64,000 bases of DNA from Amnibacterium endophyticum (GTDB taxonomy: Bacteria > Actinomycetota > Actinomycetes > Actinomycetales > Microbacteriaceae). The notes under the pieces were generated by a model. It saw nothing but the letters and a program-made list of their open reading frames with translations. It did not search any database and was not told the origin of the DNA. This document shows, in pieces, positions 49,996-57,997 of this stretch. A program made the translations under genes and the position numbers. The stretch is taken from positions 17,306-81,305 of the forward strand of contig NZ_JBHUEA010000018.1 of assembly GCF_042680685.1 (NCBI RefSeq), read 5' to 3'. Every line of letters begins with the position of its first letter. Positions within the stretch are counted from its first letter, which is position 1.

Positions 49996-51381
49996 CTACA
50001 GGATCTTGTGGCGCAGGGTGAGGTGCGTGTTGTCGATCCAGCCCGTGCGGCCCGCGATGCGGACGAGGTAGCGCGTGCGGAGCGAGTCGACGACCTCCAC
50101 CTTGGTGCCGGCGCCGTAACGGCCGAGCACGCGGCTGCCCGGCGACACCGACTGCGTGAGCACGAGCGACCCGGTCGCCCGCATCTGCTGACGGTCGTAC
50201 ACGAACGCCTTGCCGCTCGGCCCCTGCAGCTCGCGGTACACGGCCTTCGAGATCTTCGTGATGGACGGGATGGTGGCCCCGTTCGACCCCATCACGGTGA
50301 GCACGTAGCGGGAGCGCTTGCCCCACACGATCGCGGAGTCGGTCTGCACCATCCCCGTCGACGTCCAGAGCGTCCCGCACTTCGACGCCTGCCGCACGCC
50401 GTCGGGCAGCCCCGGCGGGATCGCCTCCCGCCACACCTGGGTCTCGAGCTGGCGCAGCATCGCGGCGGTGGACGCCTTCGACAGCAGCTCGCCGCGGGCG
50501 AGGCGCTCCAGCACGGTCGTGACGTCCGCGGTCGTCGTCGTCTTCGTGCGCCGGCCGTCGTACCAGAACGTGGTGCCCGTCAGCCCGTGGGAGTGCAGCA
50601 GCCCGTTCAGCCACCCGGTCCCGATCTTCAGCCGCAGGTCCGTGGCGCAGTAGTTGTCCGACGGCTCGATCATCGCCCGCAGGCAGGACCGGACCGTGAG
50701 GCCGGAGGCGAGGCGGTCGGTGTAGCGCAGCTGCCCGCGGTCGATCCGCGTGTAGACGCCGTAGGCGACGAACAGCTTGAACACGCTGGCGGGCTCCCGG
50801 TGCTGCGTCGCGGCCACCGCGACGTGACGGCGGCCGCCGTCCAGCTCCGCCACCTCGAGGGTGTAGCGGCCGGGCAGCGTCTTCAGCAGCGCCTGCAGCC
50901 GGCTCTTCAGCCGCTGCTCCGACGTGACGCCCGGCTCGACGGTCCTCGCCTTCGTGGTCGCCGCGACGGATGCGTCTCCCGCGGTCGCCGTGATCCGCGC
51001 GCGCACCTTCCGGTCGACGTCGGCGGCGCGCAGCGCGTAGGAGGCGCCCGTGGCGCCCGCGATGTCCTTCCCGTCGCGCTGCCACTGCACCCGCACGGCG
51101 TCCGGGGTGCCGCCCCAGCGCAGCCCGTCGACGGCGACGCGCACCGTCGAGCCGTCGCGGAACCGTCCCGAGACCGTCGGCGCCGGCGGGGCGGTCAGCA
51201 CCGGTGCGGAGGGCGACGCGGAGGGCGATGCGGACGGCGAGGCGTCGGGCGCCGGCGACGTCGGTGCCGCTGTCGGCGCACCGGCCGACGCGCCGGGGTC
51301 CGTCCCTTCGGCGAATGCCGGCGCGACGCCTCCCAGCGTCAGCGCGGCGGCGAGCACGGATGCGGTCAGCGCACGGCGCAC
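49996..51381 (-). CDS. exported beta-lactamase-fold serine hydrolase with SH3-like C-terminus
   Basis: A 461-aa secreted protein. The signal peptide spans about residues 1-25 (VRRALTASVLAAALTLGG), followed by a long Pro/Ser/Ala linker and an Ig-like segment (about 60-130). The class A beta-lactamase fold shows SxxK as ASVFK, SDN as EPSDNYC, and KTG altered to KCGTL. The C-terminal 60 residues look like a bacterial SH3 domain (VEVVDSLRTRYLVRIAGRTG). It is likely a cell-wall enzyme rather than a resistance beta-lactamase. The GTG has GGGGGA 3 nt upstream. A paralog lies at 53712-54827. Confidence 0.8.
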   Translation of the reverse strand: MRRALTASVLAAALTLGGVAPAFAEGTDPGASAGAPTAAPTSPAPDASPSASPSASPSAPVLTAPPAPTVSGRFRDGSTVRVAVDGLRWGGTPDAVRVQWQRDGKDIAGATGASYALRAADVDRKVRARITATAGDASVAATTKARTVEPGVTSEQRLKSRLQALLKTLPGRYTLEVAELDGGRRHVAVAATQHREPASVFKLFVAYGVYTRIDRGQLRYTDRLASGLTVRSCLRAMIEPSDNYCATDLRLKIGTGWLNGLLHSHGLTGTTFWYDGRRTKTTTTADVTTVLERLARGELLSKASTAAMLRQLETQVWREAIPPGLPDGVRQASKCGTLWTSTGMVQTDSAIVWGKRSRYVLTVMGSNGATIPSITKISKAVYRELQGPSGKAFVYDRQQMRATGSLVLTQSVSPGSRVLGRYGAGTKVEVVDSLRTRYLVRIAGRTGWIDNTHLTLRHKIL

Positions 51382-51514
51382 GGGTCCCCCTCGAGCGGCC
51401 GAGGTCCCCCGACCCGGCCGCGGCACGAGGATGGCGGGCCCGCGCGGGCGGCGCGAGCAGCGACGGCGTCCCACTCCGGGTGCGACTGTCACGGGTGCCC
51501 CGGATCCCCCGGGC

Positions 51515-51697
51515 TCAGGCGTGCCGGTCGCGCTCGGCGTCGGCGAGCAGGCGGGCGTCCTCCTCGGCCTCGATCCGCGCCTGCGTCTCGCGCTCCGTCC
51601 GGTCGGCGCGGAGGATCGCGCGCATCACGAACCAGAACAGCAGCGCGACGCAGATCGTGGGCACCAGCGCCCACAGCCCCGTGCTCCATCCGCCCAC
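51515..51697 (-). CDS. small membrane protein, 60 aa
   Basis: A single-span protein: hydrophobic residues 6-28 (GLWALVPTICVALLFWFVM) then a highly charged coiled-coil-like tail (RADRTERETQARIEAEEDAR). Such small proteins are common in this group but have no known role. GTG at 51697 lies 6 nt after a TACCCT box. It sits between the NhaA-DsbA fusion and the exported hydrolase. Confidence 0.65.
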   Translation of the reverse strand: MGGWSTGLWALVPTICVALLFWFVMRAILRADRTERETQARIEAEEDARLLADAERDRHA

Positions 51698-51703
51698 GTC
51701 ACC

Positions 51704-51709
51704 AGGGTA
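51704..51709 (-). promoter_or_regulatory. -10 box for a leaderless start (TACCCT)
   Basis: On the minus strand TACCCT ends exactly 6 nt before the GTG at 51697. Confidence 0.45.
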
Positions 51710-51736
51710 CGTCCGCGGCAGCGGGGACGCGTGCCG

Positions 51737-53683
51737 TCAGCGACCCGCCGGTGCCGGCTCCGCGGCCTCGTCCTCGCCGTCCGAGCGGTCCGCAGCGGCC
51801 CGCTCGTCCCGCTCGTCCCGCAGGCGGCGCGAGAGGTCGATCGCCTCGATCAGGCTCTGCGCGTCGTAGGCGCCGGAGCGCCGCTTGCCGTCGATGAAGA
51901 AGGTCGGCGTCGAGTGCAGGTCCATCTCGACCGCGTCGTCGACGTCCTCCTGCACCCGCTGCGCCACCCGGCGGCCGACCACGTCCTCGCGGAAGCGCTC
52001 GACGTCGAACCCGGCATCGCGCACGTACCCCTCGATGTCCTGCTGCTCGAGCGCGTCCTGATGCGCGAACAGCGACCGGGTGAAGGCGTCGTGGCGGTGG
52101 TCCCCGGCGCCCGAGGTCTGCAGCGCCACGGCCTCCGACGCGTACGCGGCCGCCACCGCGTGCGGGTGCACGTCGCGGAGCGGCAGGTGCCGCCAGACGT
52201 GGACGAGCCGGTCGCCGTAGTGCGCGCGCACCTCGTCGATCGCGGCCGTCGCCCGGCTGCAGAACGGGCACTCGTAGTCGCCGTACTCGACCAGGACGCT
52301 CGGCGCGTCCGCCGGGCCGACGTAGTGATCGCGCTCCGGGTCGAAGGGGCGCAGCAGCTTGATCAGCACCGGGTCGGGCGGCTGCACCCGGTCGAGCACC
52401 CGGAACCAGACCGCGCCGAGCGCGAAGGCCGCCGTCGAGGCGACGAGCACCCCGAAGCGGGCGATCTCGGCGTCGCGCTCCGGCCCGACCGCGAGCTCGA
52501 CGATGAACAGCGAGATCGTGAACCCGATGCCGGACAGCAGCCCGCCGCCGGCGATGCGCCCCATCGTGAGGCCGGGCGCCAGGCTGCCGAGCCCGGTGCG
52601 CCGCATCAGCAGCGTGCCGCCCGTGATGCCGAGCGGCTTGCCGAGCGCGAGCCCGGCGACGATGCCCCAGAAGAGCGGGGAGGCGAGCGCCTCGCCCACG
52701 ACCTCGCCGTCGAGCCGCACGCCCGCGTTCGCGAGCGCGAAGACGGGGAGGATCAGGTAGGAGACGTAGGGGCCGAAGGCGGCACGCAGCCGCTCGTTCG
52801 GCGAGATCGAGGCGCGCAGCGTGTCGCGGGTGCGGATGGCGTAGTCGGAGTTCGGCGACTGCTGGAACGCCCGCACCACCTCTGCCAGCCGCTGCACGCT
52901 GCGCGGTCGCGGGGAGTACGCGGGCACGAGCAGCGCGAGCGCGACGCCGGCGAGCGTCGGGTGCACGCCGGCCGCATAGAGCGCGACCCAGCTGCCGACG
53001 CCGATCACGAGCGTCGCCGGGCCGCGTCCCGCCTTCAGGAACCGGACGAGCAGCTGGAGGGAGAGCAGCACCGCCGCGACGAGCAGCGGCACCGGCCGCA
53101 CGCCGCCGGTGTAGACGATCGCGATGACGAGCAGCGCGCCGACGTCGTCGACGACGGCGAGCGTGAGGAGGAAGACGCGCAGGCGCTGGCCGAGCCGCGG
53201 ACCGACGAGCGCGAGCGCGCCGACGAGGAAGGCGGTGTCGGTCGAGATGACGACGCCCCAGGCGCCCACGTGCGGCTGCCCCGCGTTGACGGCGACGAAG
53301 ACCAGCGCCGGCACCGCGACGCCGAGCGCTGCGGCGGCCATCGGGATGACCGCGCGCCGCGGGTCCCGCAGCTCGCCGACGCGGATCTCGCCCTTCACCT
53401 CCAGGCCGACGACGAAGAAGAAGAGGGTCATCAGCCCGTCGTTCACGGCCTCGCGGAAGGTGAGGTCGATCGCGGTGTCGCCGAACGCGATGGAGAGCGG
53501 CGTCCGCCAGAACTCCGTGTACCCGCCGCCGAGCGGCAGGTTGGCCCAGAGGAGTGCGAGCGCGGTGCCGACGAGCAGCAGGACGGCGCTGCGGCGCTCG
53601 GTGGGGTCGGTGTCGAACCAGGGGTTGCGACTGCGCCGCCGCGGCGCGAGCCGCTCCCGGAGTCCGGTGAGCACGGCCGTCAC
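51737..53683 (-). CDS. nhaA: NhaA Na+/H+ antiporter fused to a DsbA-like thioredoxin domain
   Basis: A 648-aa two-part protein. Residues 1 to about 430 form an NhaA antiporter with key residues STDTAF, the Asp pair in AVVDDVGALLVIAI and the conserved Lys in LALGKPLGI. The C-terminal 200 residues are a DsbA/thioredoxin-like domain with active site C472-PF-C475 (YGDYECPFCS) and the cis-Pro in HSTPTFFIDG. The length and order match the known actinobacterial NhaA-thioredoxin fusions. The antiporter part exchanges sodium and protons, while the role of the redox domain is unknown. GTG at 53683 is 6 nt after TAGCCT. Confidence 0.93.
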   Translation of the reverse strand: MTAVLTGLRERLAPRRRSRNPWFDTDPTERRSAVLLLVGTALALLWANLPLGGGYTEFWRTPLSIAFGDTAIDLTFREAVNDGLMTLFFFVVGLEVKGEIRVGELRDPRRAVIPMAAAALGVAVPALVFVAVNAGQPHVGAWGVVISTDTAFLVGALALVGPRLGQRLRVFLLTLAVVDDVGALLVIAIVYTGGVRPVPLLVAAVLLSLQLLVRFLKAGRGPATLVIGVGSWVALYAAGVHPTLAGVALALLVPAYSPRPRSVQRLAEVVRAFQQSPNSDYAIRTRDTLRASISPNERLRAAFGPYVSYLILPVFALANAGVRLDGEVVGEALASPLFWGIVAGLALGKPLGITGGTLLMRRTGLGSLAPGLTMGRIAGGGLLSGIGFTISLFIVELAVGPERDAEIARFGVLVASTAAFALGAVWFRVLDRVQPPDPVLIKLLRPFDPERDHYVGPADAPSVLVEYGDYECPFCSRATAAIDEVRAHYGDRLVHVWRHLPLRDVHPHAVAAAYASEAVALQTSGAGDHRHDAFTRSLFAHQDALEQQDIEGYVRDAGFDVERFREDVVGRRVAQRVQEDVDDAVEMDLHSTPTFFIDGKRRSGAYDAQSLIEAIDLSRRLRDERDERAAADRSDGEDEAAEPAPAGR

Positions 53684-53689
53684 CCGGCC

Positions 53690-53695
53690 AGGCTA
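53690..53695 (-). promoter_or_regulatory. -10 box for a leaderless start (TAGCCT)
   Basis: On the minus strand TAGCCT ends exactly 6 nt before the nhaA GTG at 53683. The identical box and spacing precede the gene at 53712-54827. Confidence 0.5.
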
Positions 53696-53711
53696 GGACC
53701 GCGGACGGTCC

Positions 53712-54827
53712 TCAGGCGAGGCCGCGCAGGGCGAGGTCGCCCTGCTGCACCCAGCCCTCCCGGCCGTCGGCGCGAACGAGCCACCAGTCGCGCACGCTGG
53801 TCAGCACCTCGGCCGGCGTGCCGGCCGGCAGCACCGCGAGGACGGTCGTGCCGGCGCCGTCGGCCCGCAGCGCGGTGTCCGTGGTCGTCACCAGCTGCTG
53901 CCGGTCGTAGACGAACGGGTCGTCCACCGGCCCCTGCAGCGCCTCGTGGACGGCGCGGGAGATGCGGCTGATCCCCTCGATCGTGGCGCCGCGCGACCCG
54001 AGCACCGTGAGCACGTAGCGGGTCCGGGATCCCCAGACGATCGCCGTGTCGGTCTGCACGAAGCCGGTCGAGGGCAGGAGGGTCCCCGGCTTCGACGCCT
54101 GGCGCACCCCTTTCGGCAGCCCCTGGGGGATCGCCTCGCGCCACACCTGCCGCTCCAGCAGGTCGACCATCAGCGCCGTCGAACCGGGCGACAGCAGGTC
54201 GCCGCGCGCCAGCCGGGCCATGAGGTCGGAGACGTCGCTCGCGGTGGTCAGGTTCGCCTGCCCGTCGCCGTACGCGACGGCCGTGTCCTCGAAGCCCGCG
54301 GCGCGCACGACGCCGCTGAACCCGGGGGCGCCGATCGCCTGCTGCAGCCCCACGGAGCACTCGTTGTTCGACACCTGCAGCATCGCGCGCAGGCACTCCT
54401 GCACCTCGAGGCCGTTGTCCAGCCGGTCGTCGAGCGCGAGCGCACCCCGGTCCACCCGGTGCAGCACGGCGAAGGCGACGAAGACCTTGGAGGTGGAGGC
54501 GGGTTCGTGCGGCTCGTCCGCGTCGATCCGCAGCGCGTGCCGGTCGCCGTCGAGCTCCTGCACGTCGACCGCGTAGTCGCCGGGCAGCGACCGGAGCAGC
54601 CCCCGGACACGGCGGCCCAGCTGCGCCTCCGACACAGGAGCGGGCGGGATCGTCACCGTCGGCGAGGGCGACGGCGAGCGCACGGGCGGGGCGGTGGGCG
54701 CCGGAGCGACGGACGGCGCGACGTCCTGCACCGCCGTGCAGCCCGCCAGCGCGGTCGCCGCGAGCAGGATGCCGGCGACGATCACCAGACGTCGCCCGCG
54801 ACTGCGCCCGCTCGCCTCGCTCCGCAT
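53712..54827 (-). CDS. beta-lactamase-fold lipoprotein with SH3-like C-terminus
   Basis: A 371-aa lipoprotein (lipobox TALAGC, Cys30) with a Pro/Ser linker. Its catalytic-fold motifs are altered: SxxK is STSK, SDN is SNN (VSNNEC) and KTG is KPG (KPGTL). The paralog at 49996-51381 has the same order of parts, including VWREAIPQGLPKGVRQASK-type and VYDRQQ segments and a C-terminal SH3-like domain. Substitution of SDN and KTG residues argues against beta-lactam hydrolysis and suggests another cell-wall role. ATG at 54827 is 6 nt after TAGCCT. Confidence 0.8.
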   Translation of the reverse strand: MRSEASGRSRGRRLVIVAGILLAATALAGCTAVQDVAPSVAPAPTAPPVRSPSPSPTVTIPPAPVSEAQLGRRVRGLLRSLPGDYAVDVQELDGDRHALRIDADEPHEPASTSKVFVAFAVLHRVDRGALALDDRLDNGLEVQECLRAMLQVSNNECSVGLQQAIGAPGFSGVVRAAGFEDTAVAYGDGQANLTTASDVSDLMARLARGDLLSPGSTALMVDLLERQVWREAIPQGLPKGVRQASKPGTLLPSTGFVQTDTAIVWGSRTRYVLTVLGSRGATIEGISRISRAVHEALQGPVDDPFVYDRQQLVTTTDTALRADGAGTTVLAVLPAGTPAEVLTSVRDWWLVRADGREGWVQQGDLALRGLA

Positions 54828-54833
54828 CCAGGG

Positions 54834-54839
54834 AGGCTA
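54834..54839 (-). promoter_or_regulatory. -10 box for a leaderless start (TAGCCT)
   Basis: On the minus strand TAGCCT ends exactly 6 nt before the ATG at 54827. Confidence 0.5.
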
Positions 54840-54863
54840 GGCGCCCCGGGACCCGCCGCCTGC

Positions 54864-54924
54864 CGGATCCGGGCGACTCCGGCGGATGCGGGCGGGATCC
54901 GCCGTCCGAGCACGCCCGGATCCG
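54864..54924 (-). terminator. inverted repeat downstream of lysS, possible terminator
   Basis: Perfect 12-nt arms CGGATCCGGGCG (54864-54875) and its complement (54913-54924) are 37 nt apart, with other GGATCC-containing repeats inside. It lies 30 nt after the lysS stop codon. The long spacer makes it weaker than the other terminators here. Confidence 0.35.
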
Positions 54925-54954
54925 CCGATCACGCCCGGTGCGGAGCGAGCGGCC

Positions 54955-56439
54955 CTACTTCACGAGGGGGAAGAGGATCGTCTCGCGGATGCCCTCGCCG
55001 GTCAGCGCCATCAGCAGGCGGTCGACCCCCATGCCGAGGCCGCCGGTCGGCGGCATGCCGAACTCGAGCGCGCGGAGGAACTCCTCGTCGATCCGCATCG
55101 CCTCGGGGTCGCCGCCCGCGGCGAGGCGGGCCTGCTCGACGAACCGCTGCCGCTGCACGACCGGGTCGGTGAGCTCGGAGTAGCCGGTCGCGAGCTCGAA
55201 GCCGCGGACGTACAGGTCCCACTTCTCCACGACCCCCGGCTGCGAGCGGTGGTCGCGCACCAGCGGCGAGGTGTCCACCGGGAAGTCGAGGACGAAGGTC
55301 GGGCGGGACAGCGTCGGCTTGACGAAGTGCTCCCACAGCTCCTCGACGTACTTGCCGCGGATCGGGTGCGCCACCTCGATCTCGAGCCGGTCCGCGAGGG
55401 CGCGCAGCTCGTCGAGCGGGGTCTCGGGGGTGATCTCGACGCCCGCCGCCTCGGACAGCGACGGGTACATCGCGATGCGGTCCCACTCGCCGCCGAGGTC
55501 GAACTCGGTGCCGTCCGTCCAGGTGACCGTCGTCGACCCGCCGACGGCGAGCGCCGCCTGCTGCACGAGGTCCTGCGTCAGCGCCGCGATCCCGTGGTAG
55601 TCGCTGTACGCCTCGTACGACTCGAGCATCGCGAACTCCGGCGAATGCGTGGAGTCGGCTCCCTCGTTGCGGAAGTTGCGGTTGATCTCGAAGACGCGCT
55701 CGAGCCCGCCGACCACCGCGCGCTTGAGGAACAGCTCCGGCGCGATGCGCAGGTAGAGGTCGGTGTCGAAGGCGTTGGAGCGCGTCACGAAGGGCCGCGC
55801 CGACGCGCCGCCGTGCTGCACCTGCAGCATCGGGGTCTCCAGCTCGAGGTAGCCCCGCGCCGCGAACGTCGCGCGCATCGACGCGACCGCCGTCGAGCGG
55901 GTGCGCACCATGTCGCGCGCGGCGGGCCGTGCGATCAGGTCGAGGTAGCGGTTGCGGACCCGCGTCTCCTCGCTCAGCTCGGCGTGCAGGTTCGGCAGCG
56001 GCAGCAGCGCCTTCGCCGCGATGCGCCACTGCTCGACCCGGATCGACAGCTCGCCGCGGCGGGAGGTGATGACCTCGCCGGACACGAACAGCTGGTCCCC
56101 CAGGTCGACGTCGGCCTTCCAGTCCGCCAGCGACTGCTCCCCCACCGCGTCGAGGCTCACCATCGCCTGGATCCGCTCGCCGTCGCCGGCCTGCAGCGCC
56201 GCGAAGCAGAGCTTGCCGGTGTTCCGGAGGTGCACGATCCGGCCCGCGACGCCGACCCGCTCGCCCGTCGCGACGTCCGCCTCGAGCCCCTCGTGCCGCG
56301 ACCGGACCGCGCCGATCCCGTCCGTGACCGGGACGCCGACGGGGTAGGCCTGCTCCCCGCGCTCGAGCAGCCGGGCGCGCTTGCCGAGGCGGACCTCGCG
56401 CTGCTCGCTGGTGTCGTCGGTGCGCGTCTCGTCGGTCAC
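54955..56439 (-). CDS. lysS: lysine--tRNA ligase, class II
   Basis: A 494-aa lysyl-tRNA synthetase. The OB-fold anticodon-binding domain (about residues 55-145) has GRIVHLRNTGKLCFAALQ. Class II motif 1 lies near RGYLELETPMLQ, motif 2 is FRNEGADSTHSPEFAMLE and motif 3 is GLGMGVDRLLMALTG. The frame is open upstream, but GTG at 56439 has GGAGG 5 nt before it. It follows panC after 17 nt and ends the long minus-strand run that begins with tilS. Confidence 0.96.
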   Translation of the reverse strand: MTDETRTDDTSEQREVRLGKRARLLERGEQAYPVGVPVTDGIGAVRSRHEGLEADVATGERVGVAGRIVHLRNTGKLCFAALQAGDGERIQAMVSLDAVGEQSLADWKADVDLGDQLFVSGEVITSRRGELSIRVEQWRIAAKALLPLPNLHAELSEETRVRNRYLDLIARPAARDMVRTRSTAVASMRATFAARGYLELETPMLQVQHGGASARPFVTRSNAFDTDLYLRIAPELFLKRAVVGGLERVFEINRNFRNEGADSTHSPEFAMLESYEAYSDYHGIAALTQDLVQQAALAVGGSTTVTWTDGTEFDLGGEWDRIAMYPSLSEAAGVEITPETPLDELRALADRLEIEVAHPIRGKYVEELWEHFVKPTLSRPTFVLDFPVDTSPLVRDHRSQPGVVEKWDLYVRGFELATGYSELTDPVVQRQRFVEQARLAAGGDPEAMRIDEEFLRALEFGMPPTGGLGMGVDRLLMALTGEGIRETILFPLVK

Positions 56440-56456
56440 GTGGTCCTCCGTCGCCG

Positions 56457-57293
56457 TCAGCCGAGAGGGACGCTGCGGTTGTCGATCAGCCGCGTCCCGC
56501 CCACGCGGGCGGCGACGAGCACGAGGGCGGGCCCACGATAGCCGGGCGGCACGGGCAGGAACGACTCCGGATCGACCACCGCGAGGTAGTCGAGCGCCGC
56601 GTCCGCACCGAGCGCGCGCCCCGCCGCGTCCACCATCGCGTCCGTGCCGTCGGCACGTGCCGCCTCCGCCGCGTCGAGCGCCGCGGGCACCCCGCGGGCG
56701 AGCCGGCGGTGCGCGGCGTCGAGGTACCGGTTGCGGCTGGACATCGCGAGCCCGTCGTCCTCCCGCACGATCCCGACGACCTCGACCCGCACGGGCACGT
56801 CGAGGTCCGCGACCATCCGGCGCACGAGGAACACCTGCTGCGCGTCCTTCTGCCCGAACACCACCGCGTCCGGGCCGGCGACGTGCAGCAGCTTCAGCAC
56901 CACCGTCAGCACCCCGTCGAAGTGCCCGGGCCGCACCGCGCCCTCGTACAGCGCGCCGACCGGACCCGCCGTCACCCGCACCTGCGGCTCGCCCTCCGGG
57001 TAGACCTCCTCGGGCGGCGGCGCGAAGACGAGGTCCGCGCCCGCCCCCTCCAGCAGCGCCTCGTCGGCGGCGAGGTCGCGGGGGTACCGCTCCAGGTCCT
57101 CCCCCCGCCCGAACTGCAGCGGGTTCACGAACACGCTGACGACCACGACGTCCGCGATCTCGCGGGCGCGGGCCACCAGCGCGAGGTGCCCGGCGTGCAG
57201 CGCGCCCATGGTCGGCACGAGCGCCACGCGGGCGCCCGGGGTGGCCGCCAGCCGCTCCCGGAGCCCGGCGATCGTCGTCACCGTCGTCGTCAT
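56457..57293 (-). CDS. panC: pantoate--beta-alanine ligase
   Basis: A 278-aa pantothenate synthetase joining pantoate and beta-alanine with ATP. Family signatures are VPTMGALHAGHLALV (HxGH at about residues 34-37), VSVFVNPLQFGRGEDLERYP, VFGQKDAQQV and MSSRNRYL (the KMSKS equivalent). It overlaps the DUF2520 gene upstream by 4 nt (ATGA). No panB or panD is in the window. Confidence 0.96.
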   Translation of the reverse strand: MTTTVTTIAGLRERLAATPGARVALVPTMGALHAGHLALVARAREIADVVVVSVFVNPLQFGRGEDLERYPRDLAADEALLEGAGADLVFAPPPEEVYPEGEPQVRVTAGPVGALYEGAVRPGHFDGVLTVVLKLLHVAGPDAVVFGQKDAQQVFLVRRMVADLDVPVRVEVVGIVREDDGLAMSSRNRYLDAAHRRLARGVPAALDAAEAARADGTDAMVDAAGRALGADAALDYLAVVDPESFLPVPPGYRGPALVLVAARVGGTRLIDNRSVPLG

Positions 57294-57997
57294 GCGTCAC
57301 CTCCGCCGGCGCCCGCGCGTCGGGCGCCGAGGAGCGATCGTTCCAGGGCGGACCTCAGCACGGGCCCGAGGACGGCGTCCGGGTCCTCCACCCCGAGGGC
57401 GCCGAGCCGCTCGGCGGCGGCGCGCACGGCCTCCTCGACAGGCGCCACGGCCGCGCCGAGCGCGTCGCCCCAGGCGGGCCGGTCCTCCTCCGCGACCAGC
57501 ACCGGCTCGCAGCCCAGCTCGACCGCGAGCGCCTGCCCGATCGGCAGCACCGGGCCCGGCGCGGTCACCGCGCAGCGGCTCTCGCGCAGCCGGACCAGGT
57601 CAATGCTCGTGCCGGTGAACGCCATCGCGGGCGACAGCGCGACGGGGATCGCGCCCCGGCCGACCGCCGGCAGCAGCACGTCGGTGCCGAACCCCGGCGC
57701 GGTGTGCACGACCAGCTGGCCGGCGACCCACACCCCGGCGTCCGCGAGGCCCTGCACGAGGCCGGGGAGCTCCGCGTCCGGCACGGCGACGAGCACCAGC
57801 TCGCTGCGCTCCACGAGGTCGGGCGTGCTCAGCACCGGCACCCCCGGCAGCATCGCGTCCACGCGGTCGCGGGCCGCCGCCGAGACGGCCGTCACCCCGG
57901 TGAGCGCGTGGCCCGCGCCGCCGAGGGCCGCGCCCAGCACGCAGCCGACGCGCCCGGCGCCGAGGACCCCGACCCCGAGCCGTCCGGCGGGTCTCAT
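57290..57997 (-). CDS. Rossmann-like and DUF2520 domain-containing protein
   Basis: A 235-aa NADP-binding protein. The glycine loop is LGVGVLGAGRVGCVLGAAL at residues 6-24, with a substrate-pocket segment VVHTAPGFGTDVLLP (about 99-113) and a helical DUF2520 C-terminus. The fold resembles ketopantoate reductase and pyrroline-5-carboxylate reductase. Overlap with panC suggests a role in pantoate supply, but that is inference. It also overlaps the PH-domain gene upstream by 4 nt. Confidence 0.88.
   Translation of the reverse strand: MRPAGRLGVGVLGAGRVGCVLGAALGGAGHALTGVTAVSAAARDRVDAMLPGVPVLSTPDLVERSELVLVAVPDAELPGLVQGLADAGVWVAGQLVVHTAPGFGTDVLLPAVGRGAIPVALSPAMAFTGTSIDLVRLRESRCAVTAPGPVLPIGQALAVELGCEPVLVAEEDRPAWGDALGAAVAPVEEAVRAAAERLGALGVEDPDAVLGPVLRSALERSLLGARRAGAGGGDA

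Noticed and set aside
49996..51381. Resistance beta-lactamase
   Set aside because: The KTG motif is KCG, the protein carries a long linker and an SH3-like domain, and the paralog also lacks intact motifs, so a resistance role is not supported.
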